From contig JAGCZE010000040.1 in NCBI GenBank assembly GCA_017960415.1, positions 1 to 7,140 on the forward strand: a DNA stretch of 7,140 nt, written 5' to 3'. This document shows positions 1-6,171 of the stretch, piece after piece. This DNA comes from Lachnospiraceae bacterium (GTDB taxonomy: Bacteria > Bacillota_A > Clostridia > Lachnospirales > Lachnospiraceae). The notes beneath the pieces are model-generated. The model worked only from the letters and a program-made list of their open reading frames with translations, had not been told where the DNA came from and ran no database searches. Each line of letters starts with the position of its first letter. Positions within the stretch are counted from its first letter, which is position 1. Made by a program: the position numbers and the translations under genes.

Positions 1-1614
1 ACCGACGGCGAAGGTATAGGCCAAGCGAACGGCATGGCCTTCTATGTTAAGGGCACGGCAGTCGGTGACGTGATACTTGCGGGAGTTACGAAGCTGAAAA
101 AAAACTATGGCTATGCCCGTATTGTCCGTATGATCAAGCCGTCTCCGGACCGCGTTGAGCCTGCGTGCCCGATCGCTTCAAGATGCGGCGGATGCACATT
201 GCAGCACATTAGCTATGCGGCACAGCTGAAACTGAAGCAGAAGAAGGTGTTTGACGCTTTGAACAGGCTCGGGGGGATAGAGGCGGAGAGATTCATTTTT
301 GACACGGACGGAGAAGACGGATATGACCGGGATGGAAGCGGGTTTTATGGTGCTGCCGGTGAAGACGGGAATGGAGAAAATGCTGGCTGGGCACGTTATA
401 CGATAGGTGAAGAGGGAAATGTAAGAAATAGTATACGATTCTATAATATCATCGGCATGGACGCCCCGTTTCATTACAGAAACAAAGGGCAGTTCCCGGT
501 CGGGAACGACAAAAACGGCAATACCGTATGTGGGTTCTACGCGGCTCACAGCCATGATATCGTCGATACAGGCAGCTGCCTGCTGCAGCATGAGATAACT
601 GACGCTCTCATGGCGGCGGTAAGGGAATATATGGCAGAAAATAATATAAAAAATCCCATAATCCGCCATGTGCTGACAAGAGTCGGATTTACGACTCATG
701 AGATCATGGTTTGTATAGTTATCGCTGCAGACAAGCTGCCGCACGCCGAGAGCCTTGTTGCACATCTGAGTGGGGCGGTGGAGGAGTACAATAGGGCCCA
801 TAATGCGGATTATTGTCTGAACAGCGTCTCATTTAACATAAACAAGGAAAATACCAACGTGATCCTCGGAGAAAAAGTTGTTACGATCGCCGGACTGCCC
901 TTTATTACGGATTATATCGGCAATACGCAGTACCGGATATCGCCGCTTTCGTTCTATCAGGTCAATCCTGTGCAGACCGAAGAATTGTATGCAACGGCGC
1001 TTGAATTTACGGACCCTGCACCGGAGGATACGGTTTGGGATCTGTATTGCGGCATCGGCACCATATCCCTGTATTTTGCGCCTTATGTAAAGCAGGTCTA
1101 TGGCATTGAGATTGTTCCGCAGGCCATTGAGGACGCGAAGGAAAATGCAAAGCTGAACGGTATAACCAATGCGGATTTTTACTGCGGCGCGGCAGAAGAG
1201 CTGTTCCCGAAGTTACTTGCCGAAACGGGCGCAGAAACTCCGAATCTTGCCGAAACAGGCAGGGAGATCCGGGATCTTACTGAGCAGGGCAGGCAGACTC
1301 CGGATATTGTGGTGGTTGACCCTCCCCGAAAGGGCTGTGATGCCTCACTCATAGAATGTCTCGGCAACCTGTCGCCCAGGAAGATAGTATACGTTTCCTG
1401 CGACCCCGCAACCCTGGCGCGGGATATCAAGCTGCTGGGCGGTTATGGCTATCATTTGATTAAAGTGCAGCCGGTAGATATGTTTCCGCAAACTTATCAT
1501 TGTGAAAGTATCGCGCTTTTACAGCGAATGAGCAACACCCGGAAGGCAACGATTACTCTGGATGTGGAGATGGAGGAGTATCACAGAATTATGGGAGACC
1601 GAACGGATGATTGA
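1..1614 (+). CDS. rlmD: 23S rRNA (uracil-5-)-methyltransferase, RlmD/RlmCD (RumA) family, 5' end outside window
   Basis: SAM-dependent enzyme expected to make 5-methyluridine in 23S rRNA (U1939; in many Firmicutes one enzyme also does U747). The frame is open to base 1 and the residues before the first ATG (34) already look like a TRAM domain (GEGIGQANG, then VKGTAVGDV), so the true start lies upstream. Numbering from base 1: Fe-S cysteines 56, 62 and 65 (C-x5-C-x2-C) and 193; SAM motif DLYCGIGT from 347; DPPRKG at 440-445; catalytic cysteine 467 in SCDPATLARD; general-base Glu 502 in HCES. All key residues are present, so the enzyme should be active. Two low-complexity insertions are unusual: a D/G-rich stretch at about 101-145, and a three-fold 10-residue repeat at 406-435 just before DPPRKG. 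U1939-only versus dual specificity cannot be told from sequence. The stop overlaps the next gene by 8 bases. Confidence 0.95.
   Translation, partial: TDGEGIGQANGMAFYVKGTAVGDVILAGVTKLKKNYGYARIVRMIKPSPDRVEPACPIASRCGGCTLQHISYAAQLKLKQKKVFDALNRLGGIEAERFIFDTDGEDGYDRDGSGFYGAAGEDGNGENAGWARYTIGEEGNVRNSIRFYNIIGMDAPFHYRNKGQFPVGNDKNGNTVCGFYAAHSHDIVDTGSCLLQHEITDALMAAVREYMAENNIKNPIIRHVLTRVGFTTHEIMVCIVIAADKLPHAESLVAHLSGAVEEYNRAHNADYCLNSVSFNINKENTNVILGEKVVTIAGLPFITDYIGNTQYRISPLSFYQVNPVQTEELYATALEFTDPAPEDTVWDLYCGIGTISLYFAPYVKQVYGIEIVPQAIEDAKENAKLNGITNADFYCGAAEELFPKLLAETGAETPNLAETGREIRDLTEQGRQTPDIVVVDPPRKGCDASLIECLGNLSPRKIVYVSCDPATLARDIKLLGGYGYHLIKVQPVDMFPQTYHCESIALLQRMSNTRKATITLDVEMEEYHRIMGDRTDD
301..435 (+). 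other. D/G/E-rich in-frame insertion in the methyltransferase
   Basis: About 45 codons between the end of the Fe-S/TRAM-proximal region (LNRLGGIEAERF) and the conserved IIGMDAPFHYRNKGQFPVG segment. The encoded stretch is rich in Asp, Gly, Glu and Asn, with recurring GEDG and DGxG units. Relatives, as I remember them, have only a short linker here. It keeps the frame and sits at a probable surface loop between domains. The edges are approximate. Confidence 0.6.
1216..1305 (+). repeat. Three tandem 30-bp in-frame repeats in the methyltransferase
   Basis: Three consecutive 30-base units at 1216-1245, 1246-1275 and 1276-1305 each encode ten residues of the form L-[A/T]-E-[T/Q]-G followed by five polar residues ending in N or D; the first unit is LAETGAETPN. 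Units 1 and 2 are almost identical over their first 15 bases (CTTGCCGAAAC shared). Unit 3 shares its ending (CAGACTCCGGAT) with unit 1 (GAAACTCCGAAT). The array lies just before the DPPRKG motif, in a place where the Rossmann-fold core normally has a short loop. Divergence between units suggests that the duplication is not brand new. Confidence 0.85.
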
Positions 1615-1933
1615 AAGTAAAACTGTAATTGATATGGAGAAGACCGGAAACAATCTTCGCAAATATGCCTATGCGAACGGATACAGCGTAAAAGATATCC
1701 AACAGTACCTGGGATTATCATGTCCACAGCCGGTATACCGATGGTTTAAGGGGGCAATCCTGCCGTCTGTGGATAATCTTCTGCGTCTCAGCGAATTATT
1801 CCATGTTCATATGGAGGAACTGTTAGTAAAACAAGCTTCAAGGTGTGCTTATGAGTATTGCTCGGGTACAGAGACAAATTCTGTCCTGTTTTTAAAACGA
1901 ATGCAGGCATATTATTCATTGTTGGCTGCATAA
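1607..1933 (+). CDS. Small XRE-like helix-turn-helix transcriptional regulator
   Basis: A 108-residue protein, probably a cytoplasmic DNA-binding regulator. Residues about 10-72 form a lambda-repressor/XRE-type HTH: an opening helix (EKTGNNLRKYAYANG), then SVKDIQQYLGL as helix 2, PQPVYRWFKG as recognition helix, and LPSVDNLLRLSELFHVHMEELL as the closing helices, a typical pattern for these proteins in clostridia. The C-terminal 35 residues carry two cysteines and no recognisable domain. The start at 1607 is preferred over the in-frame ATG at 1562 because GGGAGA (1593-1598) lies 8 bases upstream and the homologous region begins just after it. It overlaps the methyltransferase stop by 8 bases, suggesting co-transcription and coupled translation. 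Its target is unknown; a dyad lies just downstream at 1942-1958. Confidence 0.85.
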   Translation: MIESKTVIDMEKTGNNLRKYAYANGYSVKDIQQYLGLSCPQPVYRWFKGAILPSVDNLLRLSELFHVHMEELLVKQASRCAYEYCSGTETNSVLFLKRMQAYYSLLAA

Positions 1934-1941
1934 CAAGGATT

Positions 1942-1958
1942 TTGGACTATCCGTCCAA
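1942..1958. promoter_or_regulatory. Short inverted repeat, possible operator
   Basis: TTGGAC, five bases, then GTCCAA form a perfect 6-bp dyad between the HTH gene and the 251-residue gene. The left arm could also serve as a -35 box, but no convincing -10 hexamer is seen 16-18 bases downstream. A role as binding site for the HTH protein encoded next to it is only a guess. Confidence 0.25.
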
Positions 1959-2000
1959 TGACAAAATATCACGTATATCCTACGATAAAAGAAAAACATC

Positions 2001-2007
2001 GGAGGTG
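2001..2007 (+). promoter_or_regulatory. Ribosome binding site that decides the start at 2012
   Basis: GGAGGTG lies with its GGAGG core 6 bases before the ATG at 2012. The longer in-frame option at 1958 has no comparable site, so the shorter start is chosen. Confidence 0.8.
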
Positions 2008-2011
2008 CGTG

Positions 2012-2767
2012 ATGACAAGAGGAAAGATTATTTATATTGATCGGGATGGAAGGGTATTTTCATCAATAGAATTTAATGGAGACATGTATCCGGATGGTAA
2101 TGCTAACAGGATCTTGGAAATGTTTGAAGCAGGTTTCTTCACGAGTTACAACAACTATGAAAGTTTTGTAATCCGTTTTAATAAGTCTCATTATGGTTAC
2201 GAGGAAGAACTGATCCATCCATTTACCTATGAAGAAGAGAGAGTAATTGATGTTACGGAAAACTGGACGGATTACTTGTATATAATCAATAATTCTGACC
2301 GTGAGTGGGTCATAAAAGATAAAACCGGAGCAACCTTTCTGGATAAGAGAACGCTGGGAATTATACAGTTTCAGCAAGTAGAAAAGATGATCCACAGGGT
2401 TCTTCATGAAAACGCAAAAGAATTTAGTACAGACATCAGTAAAGAAGAATTTGTAGAGATATTGAATCGGTTAAGGGAATCATCAGATCTGGTACGAAAA
2501 GTCAATGGCTTATTTCGTGATAGCAGGGATAATGTGGAATGTGATTTTTGCAATGGAGCTGCACTTCAGATTTCGCATGAGAGTACGGTGGTATTTCTAC
2601 TTCGGAAGCTGTTGAAGGATGCCGTTGAGGACATCGACTATTTTATTTATGAACTGGATTACGGTCGAAAATATGAACCGGGAATGATTACTGACGAGGA
2701 TGGAAAGGATATCGATTTCAGTTCCGCTGAAAAACTATATGATTACCTGACCGGGGAGGTGAAATAG
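2012..2767 (+). CDS. Uncharacterised 251-residue protein, two apparent domains
   Basis: I do not recognise a named family. The protein is acidic and soluble, with no signal peptide or membrane segment. The N-terminal part (about 1-130) begins with a short beta-like unit (KIIYIDRDGRVF) and holds GFFTSYNNYESFVIRFNKSH and the aromatic-rich ENWTDYLYIINNSD. A helical linker rich in Glu and Lys follows (about 120-165). The C-terminal part (about 165-250) contains CDFCNGAALQISHE (177-190), with C177 and C180 as a CxxC pair, then YFIYELDYGRKYEPG and DFSSAEKLYDYL. From memory this end resembles small stand-alone proteins carried on phages and integrative elements of clostridia; that is an impression, not a search result. 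The stop is one base before the KilA-N start, and GGGGAGGTG near its 3' end serves the next gene, so the two are very likely translationally coupled. Base composition is A+T-rich compared with the outer genes. Confidence 0.8.
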   Translation: MTRGKIIYIDRDGRVFSSIEFNGDMYPDGNANRILEMFEAGFFTSYNNYESFVIRFNKSHYGYEEELIHPFTYEEERVIDVTENWTDYLYIINNSDREWVIKDKTGATFLDKRTLGIIQFQQVEKMIHRVLHENAKEFSTDISKEEFVEILNRLRESSDLVRKVNGLFRDSRDNVECDFCNGAALQISHESTVVFLLRKLLKDAVEDIDYFIYELDYGRKYEPGMITDEDGKDIDFSSAEKLYDYLTGEVK

Positions 2768-2768
2768 C

Positions 2769-3635
2769 ATGCCTAAGACGATAAAGAAAGAGACGATACA
2801 TGCTAAAGGAATTGATATTGGCATATATACAACGGATTTCGAGAACGAATTTATATCTCTAACAGATATAGCAAAATATAGAAATGTGGACGATCCTCGT
2901 TTTGTTATCCAGAACTGGATGCGCAACAGGAATACGATTGAATTCCTTGCTGTCCGGGAAACACTTCATAATCCTGATTTTAACCGTGTGCAATTCGAGG
3001 CGGTTAAAAATGAAGCAGGCTTAAATCGATTTGTTATGACACCTACAAAGTGGATTGAACAGATGAACGCCATAGGTATCGTGTCCAAGTCAGGCAGATA
3101 TGGAGGAGGAACCTATGCGCATAGTGATATAGCTTTATCATTTGCGGCGTGGATATCTCCTGAGTTCCAACTATATATTATGAAAGACTACAGGCGCCTT
3201 AAATCAGATGAGAACAGCCGCCTATCTCTTAACTGGAACCTGAATCGTGAGATTGCAAAGCTGAATTATCGTATTCAAACTGATGCAATTAAGGATCACC
3301 TTATCCCACCGGAACTTACTCCGGAGCAGATTTCATACAAATATGCCAATGAAGCAGATATGCTTAATGTTGTTCTTTTTGGTAAAACGGCAAAACAATG
3401 GAGAGATGAAAACCCCGGAAAGAAGGGGAATATCCGAGATGCGGCAGAACTGAACCAGCTTCTTGTGCTTGCAAATTTGGAAAGCTATAATGCAATTCTA
3501 ATCGGACAGGGCAAGATCATGTCAGAAAGAATTGTTCTGCTTAGAGAACTTGCTGTTAAGCAGATGGAGACGTTATCCATGGTCAGTATGGATGGAATAA
3601 AACAACTGCCGGGCGGAGATCCTGAGGAAAAATGA
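2769..3635 (+). CDS. KilA-N domain protein
   Basis: A 288-residue protein with an N-terminal KilA-N domain at about residues 13-145: FISLTDIAKYRNVDDPRFVIQNW, then NTIEFL, then a glycine-rich SGRYGGGTYAHSDIALSFAAWISPEF segment and YIMKDYRRLK, all in the family's usual order. KilA-N is a putative nucleic-acid-binding domain of phage and large DNA virus proteins, also common on bacterial chromosomes near mobile DNA. The C-terminal half (about 150-280) is mostly helical, with LNREIAKLNYRIQTDAIKDHLIP and a conserved-looking LFGKTAKQWRDENPGKKGNIRD. Length is normal for chromosomal members, and the gene appears intact. GGGGAGGTG (2753-2761) lies 7 bases ahead of the ATG, inside the end of the upstream gene, so expression should be coupled to it. 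A sampled line has only about 28 % G+C, the lowest I counted here, in line with acquisition. The biological role is unknown. Confidence 0.88.
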   Translation: MPKTIKKETIHAKGIDIGIYTTDFENEFISLTDIAKYRNVDDPRFVIQNWMRNRNTIEFLAVRETLHNPDFNRVQFEAVKNEAGLNRFVMTPTKWIEQMNAIGIVSKSGRYGGGTYAHSDIALSFAAWISPEFQLYIMKDYRRLKSDENSRLSLNWNLNREIAKLNYRIQTDAIKDHLIPPELTPEQISYKYANEADMLNVVLFGKTAKQWRDENPGKKGNIRDAAELNQLLVLANLESYNAILIGQGKIMSERIVLLRELAVKQMETLSMVSMDGIKQLPGGDPEEK

Positions 3636-3728
3636 TGATATCGAATACCCTTGATCTATGTATAACAAAAATATGTCTGAAATAAACAAAATAAGAATCG
3701 TCGGAAGACGCTTAGAAGAATTGGAATG

Positions 3729-3735
3729 AGGAGGA
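3729..3735 (+). promoter_or_regulatory. Intact ribosome binding site of the RhuM remnant
   Basis: AGGAGGA lies 9 bases before the ATG at 3745. It supports 3745 as the original start of the decayed gene and shows that the initiation region has not yet degenerated. Confidence 0.75.
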
Positions 3736-3744
3736 TAGACTGTT

Positions 3745-4131
3745 ATGGAAAATCTTGGCGAGATAATAATATACCAGACGGAGGATGGATTAACAAAACT
3801 TGAGGTAAAAATGGAAAATGATACTGTATGGTTGACGCAGGCTTAGTTGGTTGAATTGTATCAATCGTCAAAAGCAAATGTCAGTGAGCACATTGCGCAT
3901 ATTTTTGAAGAGGGTGAACTTGTAAAGGAAGCAGTAGTTCGGAAATTCCGAACTACTGCTTCAGATTGAAAGAATTACAATGTCCTCTATTATAATTTGG
4001 ATATGATTATATCTCTTGGGCATCGAATTAATTCAGCGACTGCGACCAGATTCCGACAGTGGGCGACTCAGCGGTTGAAAGAATATATAATCAAGGGATT
4101 TACAATTGACGAAGGAAGTAAATCAATATGA
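3745..4131 (+). pseudogene. RhuM-family gene remnant with two in-frame stops and lost 3' end
   Basis: One continuous frame of 129 codons reads as the N-terminal part of a RhuM (virulence RhuM family) protein: GEIIIYQTEDG, DTVWLTQA, NVSEHIAHIFEEGEL, VVRKFRTTASD, NYNVLYYNLDMIISLGHRIN and FRQWATQRLKEYIIKGFTIDE, in the family order. Codon 34 is TAG (3844-3846), where relatives usually have Gln after TQA, so CAG to TAG is likely. Codon 75 is TGA (3967-3969), where relatives have Gly in ASDGK, so GGA to TGA is likely. No frameshift is needed. Family members run to roughly 300 residues or more; here similarity stops after GFTIDE, so the C-terminal part is missing. The frame ends in a TGA that overlaps the ATG of the next gene (ATGA at 4128-4131). 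RhuM function is poorly known; the family is associated with mobile and virulence regions. Confidence 0.88.
3928..3962. repeat. Perfect 17-bp inverted repeat with 1-base centre
   Basis: The left arm GAAGCAGTAGTTCGGAA (3928-3944) is the exact reverse complement of 3946-3962, with a single A at 3945 between them. It lies inside the RhuM frame, 4 bases before the internal TGA. No T-run follows, so it is not a standard intrinsic terminator. The codons still give the conserved family motif VVRKFRTTAS, so the palindrome is compatible with the coding sequence. Confidence 0.9.
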
Positions 4132-4616
4132 TCATTCACCCTATTCCACCAATATATGATAAGAACTCCGAAATTCTGATACTCGGAAGCTTTCCGTCTG
4201 TTAAATCCAGAGAAGAAGGATTCTTCTATGGGCATCCGAAAAACCGTTTCTGGAAGGTTATCTCTGCTGTATTCGGTGAAAATGAGCCTCGTACGGTCGA
4301 GGAAAAGAAGACTCTTCTTTTGCGGAATCATATAGCGCTTTGGGATGTGATAGGTTCTTGCGATATAGAGGGGTCGTCGGATTCGAGTATCAGGAATGTG
4401 TCGCCGAATGAGCTGGGTACGATACTGGAATGCGCCGACATCAGACAAATATATGTCAATGGCCAGACTGCATATAAATATTATCGAAAATATTCGGAGG
4501 AAGAAACAGGCAGATCCGCGATCTGTCTGCCATCCACGAGTCCGGCAAATGCGGCTTGGTCTCTGGAACGTCTGATAGAATATTGGAGCTGCACACGTGA
4601 CGCAAGCGGCCGGTGA
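4128..4616 (+). CDS. DNA-deoxyinosine (hypoxanthine) glycosylase, uracil-DNA glycosylase superfamily
   Basis: Base-excision repair enzyme expected to remove hypoxanthine formed by adenine deamination in DNA. The 162-residue length fits the small family-6 type (HDG). Visible motifs: ILILGSFPSVKSREEGFFYG at 16-35, holding the superfamily motif 1 (GSFPS); HPKNRFW at 36-42, whose Asn 39 corresponds to the proposed catalytic Asn of this group; LWDVIGSCDIEGSSDSSI in the middle; and LPSTSPANAAW at 134-144 as motif 2. The start at 4128 is chosen because the family begins at once (HPIPPIYDKNSEILILG) and AAGGAAG (4112-4118) lies 9 bases upstream. That site is inside the RhuM remnant, and the start codon overlaps the remnant's stop. 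The gene looks intact. Uracil or xanthine activity cannot be excluded from sequence. Confidence 0.9.
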   Translation: MIIHPIPPIYDKNSEILILGSFPSVKSREEGFFYGHPKNRFWKVISAVFGENEPRTVEEKKTLLLRNHIALWDVIGSCDIEGSSDSSIRNVSPNELGTILECADIRQIYVNGQTAYKYYRKYSEEETGRSAICLPSTSPANAAWSLERLIEYWSCTRDASGR

Positions 4617-4685
4617 TACTGCAGATAGCAGGAGCAGCTTGCTTCTTTAGATAAGCCACTCATTTGAAAGCGTGGCATCGGGCTG

Positions 4686-4740
4686 GAAATTGATTTATAC
4701 AATCTTGCAACAGTAAGTCAGAAATTGGATTTATACGATC
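4686..4740. repeat. Imperfect direct repeat upstream of the acetyltransferase
   Basis: GAAATTGATTTATACAATC (4686-4704) recurs as GAAATTGGATTTATACGATC (4721-4740), with one inserted base and one substitution, at a 35-base start-to-start distance. Each copy contains a TATAC core that could be a -10 element, but neither has a good -35 hexamer at 16-18 bases. The repeats lie in the only sizeable gap (4617-4765) on this side of the window, just before the acetyltransferase ribosome binding site, so a promoter or operator role is possible. No convincing terminator is seen in this gap. Confidence 0.45.
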
Positions 4741-4750
4741 ACAGGTACAT

Positions 4751-4755
4751 GGAGG
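4751..4755 (+). promoter_or_regulatory. Ribosome binding site of the acetyltransferase gene
   Basis: GGAGG lies 10 bases before the ATG at 4766 and supports that start. Confidence 0.7.
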
Positions 4756-4765
4756 AAGAAATATC

Positions 4766-5287
4766 ATGATTCGGAGTGCGACGGAAAGTGATGCAGAGAG
4801 GCTTCTGGAAATATACTCGTATTATGTCGAAAATACGGCTATTTCGTTTGAATATGACACACCGGGTCTGAATGAATTCAGAAACCGTATCAGGCATACA
4901 TTGGAAAAATATCCTTATCTTGTTTTGGAAGAGGACGGTGTGATCAGGGGATATGCTTATGCCGGCGTTTTTAAGGACAGAGCCGCCTATGATCATTGTT
5001 GTGAGGTGACGATATATCTGGATCACGATTCAAAGGGAAACGGTTATGGCAGAGCATTATACGGTGCTTTGGAAGAGGCGCTGAAGAAGATTGGTGTGAT
5101 CAACCTGTATGCCTGTATCGGGGATCCGATCGTTGAAGACGAATATCTGACAAAGAACAGTGAGCATTTTCATCAGCATATGGGATATACCAAAGTGGGG
5201 GAATTTCACAAGTGCGGTTATAAATTCGGACGCTGGTACAATATGATCTGGATGGAGAAGATTATTGGAGAGGAGAGGGAAGGATGA
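4766..5287 (+). CDS. GNAT N-acetyltransferase, phosphinothricin-acetyltransferase-like
   Basis: A 173-residue cytoplasmic acetyl-CoA-dependent acetyltransferase. The order of motifs matches the Pat/Bar/MnaT group: IRSATESDAERLLEIYSYYV at the N terminus, TAISFEYDTP, YPYLVLEEDGVIRGYAYAG (about 49-67), acetyl-CoA motif KGNGYGRALY at 90-99, VINLYACIGDP, SEHFHQHMGYTKVGEFHKCGYKFGRWYNMIWMEK at the C terminus. Such enzymes can acetylate phosphinothricin, methionine sulfoximine or related amino acids; the natural substrate here is unknown, and gut members often have general detoxifying or amino-acid roles. The C terminus is complete. Its stop overlaps the start of the galactosidase frame (ATGA at 5284-5287), so the two form an operon, though no metabolic link is obvious. 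Confidence 0.9.
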   Translation: MIRSATESDAERLLEIYSYYVENTAISFEYDTPGLNEFRNRIRHTLEKYPYLVLEEDGVIRGYAYAGVFKDRAAYDHCCEVTIYLDHDSKGNGYGRALYGALEEALKKIGVINLYACIGDPIVEDEYLTKNSEHFHQHMGYTKVGEFHKCGYKFGRWYNMIWMEKIIGEEREG

Positions 5288-6168
5288 AGATCAGAAGCCG
5301 GGCGGAAATAAAACTTACAGGGGATGAATATGCCGGATTTTACTCATGCGGCATGACTATGCATGATAATTCGTCTATGAGGCGGTTCGTCAATGTGGAA
5401 GAACGTGAAGGTGCGACCTCAACACTCCGCATGACCTCGGACGACGGGCTTGAACTGACTGCGACTACGTCCTCCAGCCCATACAGCGAAGCATACGAGG
5501 TTCGAACCTTATTTGCCAACCATTCGTCCGAACCGGTAACGCTGGAAATGATGACTTCTTTTTTATTCGAGAACATCAGGGCCGACAAGATACACAGGAT
5601 ACAATCGTTCTGGAGTGCGGAAGGAAGGCTGAAGACCGACAGGCTGTGCGACCTTAATATGGAACACGCATGGAATCATATGGCGTTCAGGATAGAGAAA
5701 TTCGGGAATGTCGGATCTATGCCGGTCAGGAAGTATTTCCCTTTTGTGGCACTTGAAGACAGCGAGACACACCGGTTTACGGCAGTACAGCTGTATTCGC
5801 CGGCTTCATGGCAGATCGAGCTCATAGTGCGGCGGGGAGAGAGCTTAACTCTTTCTGGCGGTATAGCCGACCGCGATTTCGGACAATGGACAAAAATTAT
5901 CAGACCCGGAGAAAGCTTCGAAGCACCGAAGGCGGTTATTGCCACAGGCAGCTCACTAGAGGAGGTTTGTGACAAACTGGTCAAGGCCCAGCATCCCGAC
6001 ATCAGTCCGGTTGACGACCATATGGGTATCACCTTCAATGAATACTGTACTACCTGGGGCAATCCGACAATTGACAACCTGAAGAAGCTTGCCGACAAGA
6101 TAACCGGCAAGGGGATCCAATTCCTTGTCATGGATTCGGGCTGGTATTCGGATTGCAGCAACTGGTGG

Positions 6169-6171
6169 TAA
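6169..6171 (+). other. In-frame TAA in the galactosidase
   Basis: The codon falls in the loop after the FLVMDSGWYSD strand and before the GDWSINKKRFPNG helix. Frame and similarity are intact before and after it, so a single-base change from a sense codon (for example CAA, GAA or TAC) explains it. Confidence 0.9.

Noticed and set aside
571..580. GGCAGCTGCC palindrome in the methyltransferase
   Set aside because: It is only 10 bases long, lies in coding sequence and is explained by the codons around the fourth Fe-S cysteine.
178..801. Long open frame on the minus strand (207 codons)
   Set aside because: It lies opposite the well-conserved methyltransferase frame, has no good ribosome binding site, and its translation matches no family I know. 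It is a shadow of the + strand gene.
1562..1606. Upstream ATG at 1562 as start of the HTH protein
   Set aside because: It would overlap the methyltransferase by about 50 bases, and the added residues do not resemble the family; GGGAGA fits the ATG at 1607.
3658..3729. A 23-codon open frame (MYNKNMSEINKIRIVGRRLEELE) between KilA-N and RhuM
   Set aside because: No ribosome binding site precedes it and nothing supports translation. It could be the tail of an older deleted gene, but 23 codons are too few to decide.
3928..3962. The long hairpin as a rho-independent terminator
   Set aside because: No run of T follows on either strand, and the sequence lies within a coding remnant.
3844..3969. TAG/TGA as selenocysteine, pyrrolysine or reassigned codons
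   Set aside because: The positions match ordinary Gln and Gly in the family, no recoding element is evident, and both codons terminate other genes in this window.
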